NCBI GenBank assembly: GCA_043228905.1
Contig: JBHGNT010000007.1
Span: forward strand, 8,432,001-8,496,000
Origin: Azolla caroliniana
Taxonomy: Eukaryota > Polypodiophyta
Length of the DNA: 64,000 nt
Direction of reading: 5' to 3'
The position numbers and the translations under genes are program-made. The notes under the pieces were generated by a model. It was given only the letters and a program-made list of their open reading frames with translations, did no database searches and was not told the origin of the DNA. Shown here piece by piece: positions 22,979 through 33,230 of the stretch; position 1 is the first letter of the stretch; the number at the start of each line of letters is the position of its first letter.

Positions 22979-25615
22979 ATGTCTTCTTCTACAAGTAGAA
23001 CATCTCTTTTTTCTATTGCCCCATTCTCATTGTCAGACAACTCGTATTTCTCAATAGAAGAGTACGACCACAAAAAACATTCGCGGCTTAAACAGAAAAG
23101 TGTGGCTCCTAGTACTTCGAATTCTCTGTTTTCAATTGATCCTGTTGATGGCCCTCTTCATGCAAGCTTACAAGCGGACGATTCTTCGTCGATAGATAAC
23201 AATAGCATTACTAAACCTCTAGCATTTAAAAGAGTTCCTCGACAAGTTAGTGAAAAGAGATTTAATTTCTTATGTTCTGATCGTCAACTTCTATGCGACT
23301 TGAACAAATCGTGTTGTGCGAATCTCTGTCTATCAACTTATGGAAAGTCAAGGTTACGTGAAACACGACAAAAATACTTGTCGCTTAATGGGGAAGAGCA
23401 AGATACATTTCTTCTTTCGCATATGCAACTTAAATTGGATCACAAAGCAGGGCCTAATTCAACGCAAGTTGAATATTTCCTTGGACTAAATACCAAGTGT
23501 TGTCGAGCAGCTTTTAAAATCACTCATAGCATTGGAAATATGCGGCTGCAACGAGTTCAAGAGCGACTTCTGAAGGGCTCCTGGGTACAGTTCGATCAAA
23601 ATGGTTCTGGATGTAAGGGTCAAATTGGGCAACAGGCAATTAGGTGGATGGAGGTATATTTTTCAAAACAGTGCGAAGTTATGCCAACGACAGGAAGACT
23701 TCATTTGTCAGATAACTTTACTCGAAGGGAAGTTTACCAATCGTATAAGGACGACATGTCTTCCGATGTTGAGCCTTACATATAGTACAAGAATTTTAAT
23801 CGACTATGGAGGTTACAATTTAATAACGTGGTTATCCCACGAAAGGAGCGAATGGGAGTCTGCTCAATATGTGCGAGTTTAAAAAGTATGGCCAAGGGTG
23901 GAAAATCAGATGTAGAGATCAAGAATTACAAGAACCTGTTAAAAGAACATCGTGAAAGTCAGGCATTGGAACGTACTAAGGCTATGCATCACCGACAAAA
24001 AGCGTTTCAATCTCCCGAAAAGTATATGTGCATGATCATTGACGGCATGGATCAAAAGAAAACTTGTTTGCCGCATTTTCAAAGACTCCCCAAGGATATT
24101 GGAGATGAGTGTCTCGTGCAAATGCATCTAGTGGGTTGTTTGACATACTGTCAAACTATAAGACCGCAACTGTTCTTAACTTATCCCAATATCCACAACG
24201 ACCCTAATCTTACTGTCACTGTCATGCACAGGGTATTGCAATCATGGTCAGGTATACTCCCGCCAGTTCTATATGTGCAACTAGACAACACAGCAATAGA
24301 GAATAAGAACTCAACTGTCTTCGGCTATCTAAGCATGCTAGTAGAGAGGGGCATATTTAAAAAGATAAAGGTTAACTTCTTGTTGGTTGGTCATACCCAT
24401 GATCACATAGATCAAATGTTCAGTAGGTTCTCAAAGAAACTTGCTCGCTGTAATGCTTTCACACTTCCCACGCTATCCAAATTGATTAGTGAAGCATATA
24501 CACCAAAGCCTGAAGTACAACACTTGGAAGAAGTATACGACCTTAAACGTTTCTGCATGGATAGTGACGGGACTAAAGGTAGGGTGCTTGCACCTCTTAA
24601 TAATATAAGTTTCAACCATGTCTTCCTCATAAAACAAAGATCGGCCCACCTGAAGATGACGGTGTTGTTTGCGAAACAATACTCATCTAGTGCACAATGG
24701 GAGCCCCAAGAAGGTTGTAGGCTCCTTCTTCATATCCCAGATGAACCTCTACATGGTGCACAACAAATGCCATATGATGATCGTAAAAATGTAGCACCAA
24801 ATAGTACTATTGATGAACAAAGGGCATATTGGTTGAGATGTCTAGCAGAGAAACAAAATAATATTGATCGGACTAAGAAGTATGCCGGTGATGAGGATGT
24901 TGAATGGTGGGAGATTTTCTTCACCCATCAACGCACCATTTTAGATAATTACATCGCTGGTTTATGGCCAATCCGTATCCCATTCACATGGAACATTGGG
25001 ATGACATCAACGATATCGCAGACTCATCACCAACAATCGAATAATATGGAGCTTCATGATTTAGTTCGGCCACTACAAAGAGATATTTATGTGGGACCAA
25101 GAAAGTCACGTACTGTTGAGGCAAGATGGCAAGGTAATTTGCAAGAACTACAAGTGGGAATGTTGGTTGCAACATTAGCAGGGGACGATACCTTGGGCCA
25201 TCCATTTTGGATTGCAAAAATTATTGAATTAGTAAGGGATGAAGAAAGTAGTCAGACAAAGTCAATAGTAGTCCATTGGTATCAGACAAATTCAACTGAT
25301 GCATTTACAGGAAAGTATTCTTTAGAGATGGTTAAGGATGTCGGATGTTCAAGCAGAAAGAGAAGAAGAAAGAATATACCGAGCATGGCAACTCTCGCAC
25401 TAGACCGTGTTGACATACTAGTATATGACTTCTCAGACAAGCAACTAAGACAAGCAACTATCAAGATAATAAAGGAGAAAATCCCAAACATGGTGTCAAA
25501 TAAAATACAGAGAATAACCAGAAGCAATTCTCATAACCACAAAGATGTTGGGTTGGAATTGGATGAGGATAATGCTTTGATTGCCACTGATGATGAGGAT
25601 GAGACGTCAGAATGA
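22979..25615 (+). pseudogene. DUF7869-type putative transposase, one in-frame TAG
   Basis: One reading frame of 879 codons from ATG at 22979, stopped once by TAG at 23783-23785 and otherwise open. N-terminal half: Cys-rich block (CDLNKSCCANLC), then CCRAAFKITHSIGNMRLQRV. After the stop: CSICASL, MCMIIDGMDQKK, VQLDNTAIENKN and FLLVGHTHDHIDQMFSRFS, the hallmark blocks of DUF7869 proteins. The spacing of Asp/His/Glu residues suggests an RNase H-like nuclease fold (inference). Near the end, EARWQGNLQELQVG and GHPFWIAKIIEL resemble the small chromatin-reader-like (Tudor/BAH) barrels in this family. The tail is acidic. It is likely the mobilising protein because it is the only other gene between the TIRs. 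The TAG falls in a conserved stretch (EPYI, stop, YKNFNRLW), so it is more likely a nonsense mutation than an intron. Confidence 0.8.
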
Positions 25616-25932
25616 TCTTCTAGTCCATTAGACATGTCTTAATATATTGGTTTGGTTCAAGCTGGGGATTGTTTTACTCCATGATAGGAAACTTTGTAAA
25701 TTTGTTTTGGATGTAAACTCACGAATATGTATAATTGTAACTGGTAGACATGTTGTACATTATTTTGTAATTTTGGTGATGTATTTTTGGAGGCATTTTA
25801 CTTATGACTCAAAGTGGTAGTCATGTTGAAATTCAATATATTTTGCCACCTTTTCTGAAAAGCTTTACGCATGCGTCGTGTCTTTTTGAAAACTGCGTGC
25901 TTTTGTGCCCTTTTTCGACGTAGTGTTCTCAT
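25616..25932. other. Right subterminal region of the TIR transposon
   Basis: 3' UTR of the DUF7869-type gene followed by non-coding DNA. TACGCATGCGTC at 25866-25877 is the counterpart of the left subterminal word. Confidence 0.6.
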
Positions 25933-25969
25933 AATGCGACATATTACCTGTTTCAAATGACCCTGTGTT
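25933..25969 (-). repeat. Right terminal inverted repeat
   Basis: Ends ACCTGTTTCAAATGACCC then TGTGTT, the inverse of the left end. Followed by TCTT, equal to the four bases before the left TIR. Confidence 0.88.
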
Positions 25970-26110
25970 TCTTGCGTTCCTCGACTACTCTGGTCGAACG
26001 CTCCTCGACTTGTTCGGTTCCGCACTCCTTGACCCCTACCGTCAACATGTCTGCTCTTCAGACCCTTCTCAGCTTCTTTGTTGTCGCGGCATTGGCGCCC
26101 CTTGACCCGT

Positions 26111-26803
26111 TGTCGTGAAGAAAACCGCCCACAAGAGGAATCGGAGGAACAAGGCGTGGTAAACGGCTCTACACACACACGAGCGCCAAGAAGTACCTAA
26201 GGACGAAGTAGGTACATACGAGGATCCTAGGTGGGTAGATCCGGTTGGTATGCAGTTAATGCCAAACGGCCTCTGGACGGGCTATAAAAGGAAGAGGGAG
26301 AATAGAAGTGAGGCATCTCGCACGGAGAGGACGAAGTGCTGCCGAACCGATTTCGGGGCTCCTCTCTCACTCCTGCTTTCTCTGTCTTCTGCTCCATCGC
26401 GTACCTGTGCAGGTTTCGAGGAGGCTTGCGCTGTTCCGTGGAACGCCCCGAGTGCGTCCTGCAGCACCTCCGACCTGTTTTCCCTTTCTGTGCGTCGCAA
26501 CATACAGGGGTCGGCACCTGTTCGCCGCCCCGTTCGTTTTCGTTAGTATCTATTCCGTGCCCCACCGTGGGTTGTAATACTTCGGTCTGTTATTTTCTTG
26601 CATTCATAAGTACATATCTTTCGTTGTTGCGTCCATCTGCGTCGGCGTTTGTTTGTGATCTCTGTTTGTTGGGCCGTGTCCCTGTGCAATCTTCGGTTCT
26701 GTGTAATCGGGTCTCTCTCTTACTCCGCTCTCTCTTGCTCTTCGGTCCAAGACCCCCGTGGTCCCTCCTCCTTTCTGCACGCAAGGGCGTAGCAACCCCG
26801 ACA
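26111..26803 (+). repeat. 5' LTR of gypsy-1 (693 bp)
   Basis: Starts TGTCGTGAAG and ends CCCCGACA, giving a TGTCG...CGACA terminal inverted repeat. No difference from the 3' LTR was found by eye. Confidence 0.93.
26283..26290 (+). promoter_or_regulatory. TATA box in the gypsy-1 LTR
   Basis: TATAAAAG in GGGCTATAAAAGG, about 170 bp into the LTR; repeated in the 3' LTR at about 32706. Confidence 0.65.
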
Positions 26804-26806
26804 TCT

Positions 26807-26822
26807 TGGTGAACCCGACGTG
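26807..26822 (+). promoter_or_regulatory. Primer binding site of gypsy-1
   Basis: TTGGTGAACCCGACGTG, three bases after the LTR. Gypsy-2 has the similar TGGTGTACCCGACATG in the same place. It is not the initiator Met site used by the copia elements; I could not match the primer tRNA. Confidence 0.6.
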
Positions 26823-26846
26823 AAGGAGGCGGCAGAAGAGCAGAAA

Positions 26847-28973
26847 ATGAGGGGGTCGGATCTCGCAGAGGCCATGGCTTCGGCCGTGGATCGGATTGTA
26901 AACGCGCGCGAGAGCACCGGTGCCCTCGACAGAGCTATTGAGGCGGTCGTCGGCACGATCGGCCGGTTCGATGGGAAGGATGCCACGAAGTATTTGGCGT
27001 CCTACGGTGCAGAGATGCTGATGCGGGACATTCCGGAAGAAAGGCGTCTTGCCGGATTTCCCCGAGTGGCGATGCCGAGCATCCATGCGGAGGTGCTCGA
27101 GGTGCGGACGGAGAGCCGTACCTGGGAGGAGTTCGAAGGTCGGCTCCTAGAGAAATACGGGTTGGACGACGCGCTCCGGCTTTCGAAGCGAAGGTTCATG
27201 GAATGGGTGGAGTCCCCGGGGAAGGGAAGAAACGCGTCGGCGCTCCTCCGGGAGTTCGAGGAAAACTTTGCGCGCCTTTCGGCGCTTGACCGAACCATTC
27301 TGGACACGAGCCGGGTCTTGCTGTTTGTCAAGTCGGTCGACGAGCGGGATCGGGAGCAAGTGGGCTTCTTGCTGGAAACCGAAGACGGGCTCACTACCGA
27401 CTGGGCGGCTGTCAGGAAGGTCTGTGGCCGTTTCGACAAACGGCGAGAATGGGCGGATAACGGTGCGACCGGGTCGGGCTCGGTCGCAGGAAGGAAGCTC
27501 GAACCAGCGCCACAGGTGCGCAAGGAAGAGACCCGGGAGTGGTTGGAAACCGGTTCGGCTTCGACCGGCGTAGTCCGAGGCTCAACCGGAGGAGCGGCGC
27601 TGGAGGAATTGACGAAGGCGATAAAGGACCTCCAAATCGCGCAGGCCCGAAGGGAAGGAGGCGAACCGGCTCGTGACCGACGGCCGGCGGCAGGAAACAG
27701 GTGCATGTGGTGCGATGAAGTCGGCCACATTCGGAAGGACTGCGGCGACTTCGCGGAGGCGCTGAGGAACAGGGTGGTGTACCTGTGGGAAGGACGGGTG
27801 CATGCCAGCGACACCCGAAGGGCCCTGAGCCGAAACGACGGAAAAGGTGGTATGAAAAGGTTGATGGAAGAGGCGGCGGCCCGACACGCGGAAACCGTTC
27901 ACTACTCGGCGTCGGCCGGCATTCGAGTCGGGGGCGGCGAGGCCCGAAGGGAAAGCAAAGCCGGATTCTGGCCGACGATGCTGGAAGGCCTTGCCGGTGC
28001 AAGGCTTAAAGGGGAGGAATCGGACCGTGCGGAGAAACGGGTACGGGAGATGACCGGGTGGAACGACCCGGTCGAGGAAAGGACGGGCTTCGTGGAAGCT
28101 GCTTGCCAGAACTACGAGGCTCTGGTAGAAGAGAAGCGGGTGGGGAGACCCGGGACGACCGGGCCCTCACAACGATACGAGACCCGGTCCGGGCCACGAC
28201 GGGACGAAGCCGGCGGGGCCGGTACGCAAGATAAACCCCAGAAGGGCGGGTACCGTCTGGGGACGGAGATAGAAAGGACCACGGACTTACGAAAGGTCCT
28301 GGAGGAACGGATCCTCGACAGCAAGGTGGAGCTGTCGTTACGAGAGGTGCTGGGAATCGCCAAGAAGGAGTTCCACGACTCCATCGTGGACTTGGTGAAA
28401 CGGAAGAGGCTGTCGACGGAGACAGAACCGGAAAGACCGGTGGAAGTGCAGACGACGCACCTAGACGACATGGCGCTGGGAGACGAGTGGGCGGAAAGCC
28501 ACTATTCGAGACCACACTGGGCCCGAGCGACCACGGAAACCCCGGTGAAGATCGGCGATGTCCAGGAACCGGTGATAGCTTTGGTGGACCACGGATCGGA
28601 GATCAATTTGATGTCCATGGACTTCTATAAGAAGGGCAAATGGCCGATCAACACCAAGCACGGGTGGAAAATAAGGGCAGCAACGCGCGCCACCGAGGAA
28701 CTGCACGGGGCCTGTCCGAATGTGCGGGTCAAGATTGGCGACGTCGAGATTGACCAACACTTCTTCGTGCAGGAGACGTCTTCGCACCCGGTCATTCTGG
28801 GAGAACCGTACATTACGGCGGCGCGGATGGAGACCAAAGTGCTGGACAATGGTTCGGCCTACGCGAGGGTCAAAAGCCAAGACGGGCGCCATTCGGTCCA
28901 GTTTCTGATGGTAAGGCCGAACCACGAACGTAACCGTGATTCCCTCGGTTCCGATAACCGAGAGGATTTTTAG
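26847..28973 (+). CDS. Gypsy-1 gag-protease ORF
   Basis: 708 codons from the first ATG (MRGSDLAEAM); a GTG 27 bases earlier is in frame but is not a normal eukaryotic start. The N-terminal ~250 residues are gag (GRFDGKDATKYLASY, RTWEEFEGRLLEKYG). A zinc knuckle at about residues 286-299 (CMWCDEVGHIRKDC) binds RNA. The protease domain near residue 579 has ALVDHGSEINLMS, with DHGS where most retroelements have DTGA or DSGA, then PVILGEPYITAARM. It encodes the capsid and processing enzyme of the particle. It ends GATTTTTAG, the proposed -1 frameshift site into pol. Confidence 0.9.
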   Translation: MRGSDLAEAMASAVDRIVNARESTGALDRAIEAVVGTIGRFDGKDATKYLASYGAEMLMRDIPEERRLAGFPRVAMPSIHAEVLEVRTESRTWEEFEGRLLEKYGLDDALRLSKRRFMEWVESPGKGRNASALLREFEENFARLSALDRTILDTSRVLLFVKSVDERDREQVGFLLETEDGLTTDWAAVRKVCGRFDKRREWADNGATGSGSVAGRKLEPAPQVRKEETREWLETGSASTGVVRGSTGGAALEELTKAIKDLQIAQARREGGEPARDRRPAAGNRCMWCDEVGHIRKDCGDFAEALRNRVVYLWEGRVHASDTRRALSRNDGKGGMKRLMEEAAARHAETVHYSASAGIRVGGGEARRESKAGFWPTMLEGLAGARLKGEESDRAEKRVREMTGWNDPVEERTGFVEAACQNYEALVEEKRVGRPGTTGPSQRYETRSGPRRDEAGGAGTQDKPQKGGYRLGTEIERTTDLRKVLEERILDSKVELSLREVLGIAKKEFHDSIVDLVKRKRLSTETEPERPVEVQTTHLDDMALGDEWAESHYSRPHWARATTETPVKIGDVQEPVIALVDHGSEINLMSMDFYKKGKWPINTKHGWKIRAATRATEELHGACPNVRVKIGDVEIDQHFFVQETSSHPVILGEPYITAARMETKVLDNGSAYARVKSQDGRHSVQFLMVRPNHERNRDSLGSDNREDF

Positions 28974-31900
28974 AGAGGACTGCCAAGGCGTGGGGCCGCG
29001 ACAGTCCGGACACCCCGGGAAAACCCCACACCTGTACGATAAAACCGAAGAAACCTTGTACCATAGGTAGGGAATTTTTGTTCTCCGACAGCGGAGCGTG
29101 CACGACAGTCGGCATCGGCGGCCGAGAGAAGAGAAAGGCGGAGGGGAGACTTCGAGCGTGCGGAGTTCTCGGCCCTGACGAGGAAATCAACGGAGCCGTG
29201 GAGGCGGTCTCATTCGACGACACCTTGGGAATGCTGGGAAAGGTAGTCGAAGAAGGCCTTAACGAAGACCGGACGATACCGGTGTGTTCCGAGGAGATGT
29301 ACGGAGTCATCGCGGACTTCGGTCGAGGGCTCGAGTCAGTTCGGACGGCCCACGTAAGCACCAAGTACAAGACTGTGGACCGGAAGGTAAGGCCAGTCGC
29401 GACACCCTTACCGGAGGACAGCGCGTCGAGAATCAAAGGGGTTGCATCGGACCCTAGTCTACGAGATCCGGCCTGCATAGGACACACCTTCACCGACGAG
29501 ACGCTCCGGGAGCTCAAAATCGGTGGGGGCGGGTTCCTACTGCCGGCGGAGGAAGACCGGTTTCGGAGAATGCTCGGAAGGCACGGGAAAGCCTTCGCAT
29601 TCTCGCCGGAGGAAATCGGGTGCGTTGACCCGACGATCGTGGAGCCGATGGTGATATTCACGGTACCGCATGTACCATGGAATCTCAAGCCAATCCCGGT
29701 TCCGAGAGCTCACATCCCGAAGTTGATGGAGCTGCTGAGGCAGAAAGTTGAGATGGGAATTCTCGAGCCGTCGAGCGCCCCATATTCGAATCGATGGTTT
29801 ACCGTACCGAAGAAAAACGGTTCGTTGCGCTTCATCCAGGACCTGCAGCCGGTCAATCGAGTGACCATTCGGAACGCAGGGATCGGACCGACCATCGACG
29901 AGTTCGCGGAGGCCTTCGCCGGAAGGTCAATTTACTCGGTCGGGGATCTATACTCAGGGTACGACCAGTTCCAGCTAGCCGTGGAGAGCAGAGACATTAC
30001 GACGATGCGAACTCCCCTCGGCCTAGTTCGGATGTGTACACTGCCGCAAGGAGGGACCAACTCGGTGGCCCACATGGTGAATGCGATGAACAAGGTTCTG
30101 AGGGACTGTATCCCGGACATCACCATGCCGTTTCTGGACGACGTCCCGATCAAGGGATGCCCGGTGGAAGAAAGGGACGAGACGATCGGGCCGGACGGAT
30201 GCCGGCGATTCGTGGTAACGCACATCGACGACTGCGAGAAGGTGCTACAAAGGCTAGAGGATGCGAGGCTCACCTTCTCGGGGGAGAAGTCAGCATTCGG
30301 GCAGTCGGAAATCATGGTGGTCGGACATTTATGTGGACCATATGGCCGGAAACCGTCTCCGGCAAAGATAGAAGCCATCTCCGCGATGAAGCCCGACTGC
30401 AGCTCGGTCACGGAAGTACGGAGATTCCTGGGGGCATGCGCGTTCTACCACATATGGATCCCGCATTACGCACACGTCGCGGAGCCACTGTACGGGTTGC
30501 TGAAAAAGGGGCGAAGGTTCGAATGGCTAGACGAGCACGCGGAATCGGTCCGGAAGCTGAAAGAGGCTCTTGCAGCGGCACCGGCACTTCGGAAGGCGGT
30601 ATACGGGAAGGGTACCCCGGTATTCATAACGGTGGATACCAGTCCGACCGGGATCGGATGGGTCGTGAACCAGGAAGACGAGGACGGCAATCGGTTTCCG
30701 ATCCGATTCGGCGCGAAAGTCCTCAGTGAACGGCAACGAGGATACGCCCAGGTTAAACGCGAACTCTAGGGTATTGTTTCGGCGGTTAAGGCCGACAAAG
30801 ACTACCTGATAGGGACAGAAGTGATCATCGAGACGGATTGCCTGCCGATTCTCGGTATGGTTTCCGGATGCGCGACTCCGGACCTGGCGATGCTCAGGTG
30901 GATAGCGTACATCAAGTCCCTGGACCCGGAAATACGACACATTTCCGGGAAAGACAACGCCATGGCCGACATGCTTTCAAGAGCGAGGTTCGACGACGAG
31001 GGCGGCATGGTTTCGGAAGACGAAGAAGTCGGCGTGGATTTCTTCGAGGCGGCGTACATGACGACCGACGGGAGGAGCACTCCGGCGCTTAACGAGTTCG
31101 ACGCGAGCAAGTACGACGGGGAGTGGCTGCAGATCGGCGGGTTTTTGAAGACAATGACGCCCGATGCGTCGTGGACGAAGGACGAGGCCAACCGGATCCG
31201 GAAGAAAGCATATCGATTCTTTCTCCGAGATGGGCATTTGTGGAAGCACCCGAAGAAGAGGAACGGCGTCCCGCTCCGGGTGGTGGCGATGAAGGAAGAA
31301 CAGGAGGAGCTACTGGCGGCCTACCACGACAGCCCTTGGGCTGGACACCGTGGAACGTGGGCGACATTTGAGAAGCTGAAGGGGAAGTACTGGTGGCCGG
31401 GATTGTACCGGGACGTGCATCGGTTCGTGTCAACTTGCGAGAGTTGTCAGATGCACTCGATAGTCCGACACCGGGACGGGCTTCGCCCTACGTACCCTTC
31501 GACTATCCACTTCAAATGGATGGTAGATCTAGTGACGATGCCGATGGGGGTAGGACAGATGCGGTATCTGGTCCTAGCGCGGGAAGACCTGACGAACCAG
31601 GTGGAAGGCCGAGCCCTTCAGAATAAGACGACCGCGGCCGTGTGTCGGTTCCTGATCGAAGACGTGATATGCCGGTACGGGTGCGTCGGGAAGATCGTGG
31701 CTGACCGAGGGGAGTTGGACACCGAGGAAGCCGCGGAGCTGTTTGATCGGCTGGGAGTCAAACTCTCGCTCACCACTGCGTACAACCCGGAGGCGAATGG
31801 AAAGGTGGAGCGCGGACACGGACCGATCGTTAAAGCGCTGGTTCGGGCATGCGGGGGCCAAATCGGTAACTGGCCGCGACTTCTACCTTATGCTTTGTGG

Positions 31901-32461
31901 GCCGACCGGACTACGCACAGTTCGGTAACCGGGTACATGCCGACAGAGCTCATGTTCGGCCAGAAGCCGATCATGCCGATGGAACGAACAATCTCCTCAT
32001 GGGCAACGGTCGACTGGAGGGACGAGATGAGCCGGGAGGACTTGTTGGCAGCGCGCATACGACAACTCGAACGGAAACCGGAGGACGTGGAGACGGCTGC
32101 AGAAAGGATCCGAGTGGCGAGGATAAAGAACAAGGCCAGGTTCGACCGAACGCACCGACTCCGACCGAAGAAGATCGAACAAGGTGACTGGGTGCTCGTC
32201 TACGACAGCAGCCTCGACAACCAGCACCGAGCCACACGAAAGTTCGCACGTAGGTGGTTCGGGCCTTACGTGGTACGGAGCGCCAATGACAACGGGACAT
32301 ATCACCTGGCGGAACTCGACGGTACGAGAATAGCGATACCCGTGGCCGGGAAGAGGATCAAAGCTTTCAAGAAGCGGCACGACGACGAACCCGACCCGAT
32401 TCTCCTGGACAGCAGCGGCGACCGATCCGAGGCCGAGGAAGGGCCGGCAGGCGAAGAGTAA
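28958..32461 (+). pseudogene. Gypsy-1 pol (RT, RNase H, integrase) with one stop
   Basis: Open in the -1 frame of gag-PR from 28958 to 32461 except for TAG at 30767-30769. RT: NRWFTVPKKNGSLRFIQDLQ, LYSGYDQFQLAVESRDITT, TPLGLVRMCTLPQGGTNSV, and the catalytic PFLDDVPIKG near 30128 (FLDD in place of the common YIDD/YVDD). RNase H starts near VFITVDTSPTGIGW. The stop follows AQVKREL, where gypsy-2 has Leu. The integrase has the HHCC zinc finger (YHDSPWAGHRGT to CESCQ, about 31320-31455) and core acidic residues in WMVDLVTMP, VADRGELD and NGKVERG. The tail (RWFGPYVVRSANDNGTYHL) shows no chromodomain. With identical LTRs the stop must be recent or present in the source copy. Confidence 0.88.
28965..28973 (+). 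promoter_or_regulatory. Putative -1 frameshift site gag-PR to pol
   Basis: GATTTTTAG: the Phe codon TTT directly precedes the TAG stop, and slipping back one base re-pairs on TTT. The -1 frame is open from 28958. The gypsy-2 sequence is the same (44980-44988, minus), and the peptides just after the slip are alike (LERTAKAWGRDSPDTP and LERIVAEWGSDSSRSPDTP). Confidence 0.6.
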
Positions 32462-32522
32462 AGGCGGGCCGGTTTTCTCCGTGCCAACTTAATTTGGCGC
32501 ATGCCGGTGGATGCGCGGTTAG

Positions 32523-32533
32523 GTGGGGGCGGA
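32523..32533 (+). promoter_or_regulatory. Polypurine tract of gypsy-1
   Basis: GTGGGGGCGGA directly before the TGTCG start of the 3' LTR. Confidence 0.7.
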
Positions 32534-33226
32534 TGTCGTGAAGAAAACCGCCCACAAGAGGAATCGGAGGAACAAGGCGTGGTAAACGGCTCTACACACA
32601 CACGAGCGCCAAGAAGTACCTAAGGACGAAGTAGGTACATACGAGGATCCTAGGTGGGTAGATCCGGTTGGTATGCAGTTAATGCCAAACGGCCTCTGGA
32701 CGGGCTATAAAAGGAAGAGGGAGAATAGAAGTGAGGCATCTCGCACGGAGAGGACGAAGTGCTGCCGAACCGATTTCGGGGCTCCTCTCTCACTCCTGCT
32801 TTCTCTGTCTTCTGCTCCATCGCGTACCTGTGCAGGTTTCGAGGAGGCTTGCGCTGTTCCGTGGAACGCCCCGAGTGCGTCCTGCAGCACCTCCGACCTG
32901 TTTTCCCTTTCTGTGCGTCGCAACATACAGGGGTCGGCACCTGTTCGCCGCCCCGTTCGTTTTCGTTAGTATCTATTCCGTGCCCCACCGTGGGTTGTAA
33001 TACTTCGGTCTGTTATTTTCTTGCATTCATAAGTACATATCTTTCGTTGTTGCGTCCATCTGCGTCGGCGTTTGTTTGTGATCTCTGTTTGTTGGGCCGT
33101 GTCCCTGTGCAATCTTCGGTTCTGTGTAATCGGGTCTCTCTCTTACTCCGCTCTCTCTTGCTCTTCGGTCCAAGACCCCCGTGGTCCCTCCTCCTTTCTG
33201 CACGCAAGGGCGTAGCAACCCCGACA
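32534..33226 (+). repeat. 3' LTR of gypsy-1 (693 bp)
   Basis: Same length and, as far as can be seen, same sequence as 26111-26803. ORFs within both LTRs are exact repeats of each other. Confidence 0.93.
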
Positions 33227-33230
33227 CCGT

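Larger units (their letters stand above)
19249..25969. mobile_element. 6.7-kb TIR DNA transposon with DNA methyltransferase and DUF7869 genes
   Basis: Bounded by 37-bp inverted repeats with two mismatches and a 4-bp direct repeat TCTT (19245-19248 and 25970-25973). Its two flanks are contiguous copia sequence, so it inserted into copia-C. It carries two divergent genes sharing a 297-bp spacer: a spliced DNA amino-methyltransferase (minus) and a DUF7869-type protein (plus), the likely transposase. Beyond the TIR core the ends share a GA(T/C)GCATGCGTA word 102 and 92 bp inside. No known superfamily can be named with certainty from the sequence; KDZ-like or another RNase H-fold group is possible. 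Confidence 0.82.
26111..33226 (+). mobile_element. Gypsy-1, young Ty3/gypsy element nested in copia-C
   Basis: 7116 bp with 693-bp LTRs that look identical, a 4-bp target repeat CCGT (26107-26110 and 33227-33230), primer site, gag-protease ORF, RT/RNase H/integrase ORF and polypurine tract in order. GC-rich compared with its surroundings. No chromodomain or env gene is seen. The same lineage occurs again as gypsy-2 at 40689-48459. Confidence 0.92.

Noticed and set aside
26250-26812. Several 70-160-codon ORFs in the gypsy-1 LTRs
   Set aside because: They repeat exactly in both LTRs, overlap each other on both strands and have no family features; GC-rich chance ORFs.
27002-28925. Long minus-strand ORFs under gypsy-1 gag
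   Set aside because: Shadows of the gag-protease frame in GC-rich DNA; Arg/Ser/Pro-rich with no motifs.
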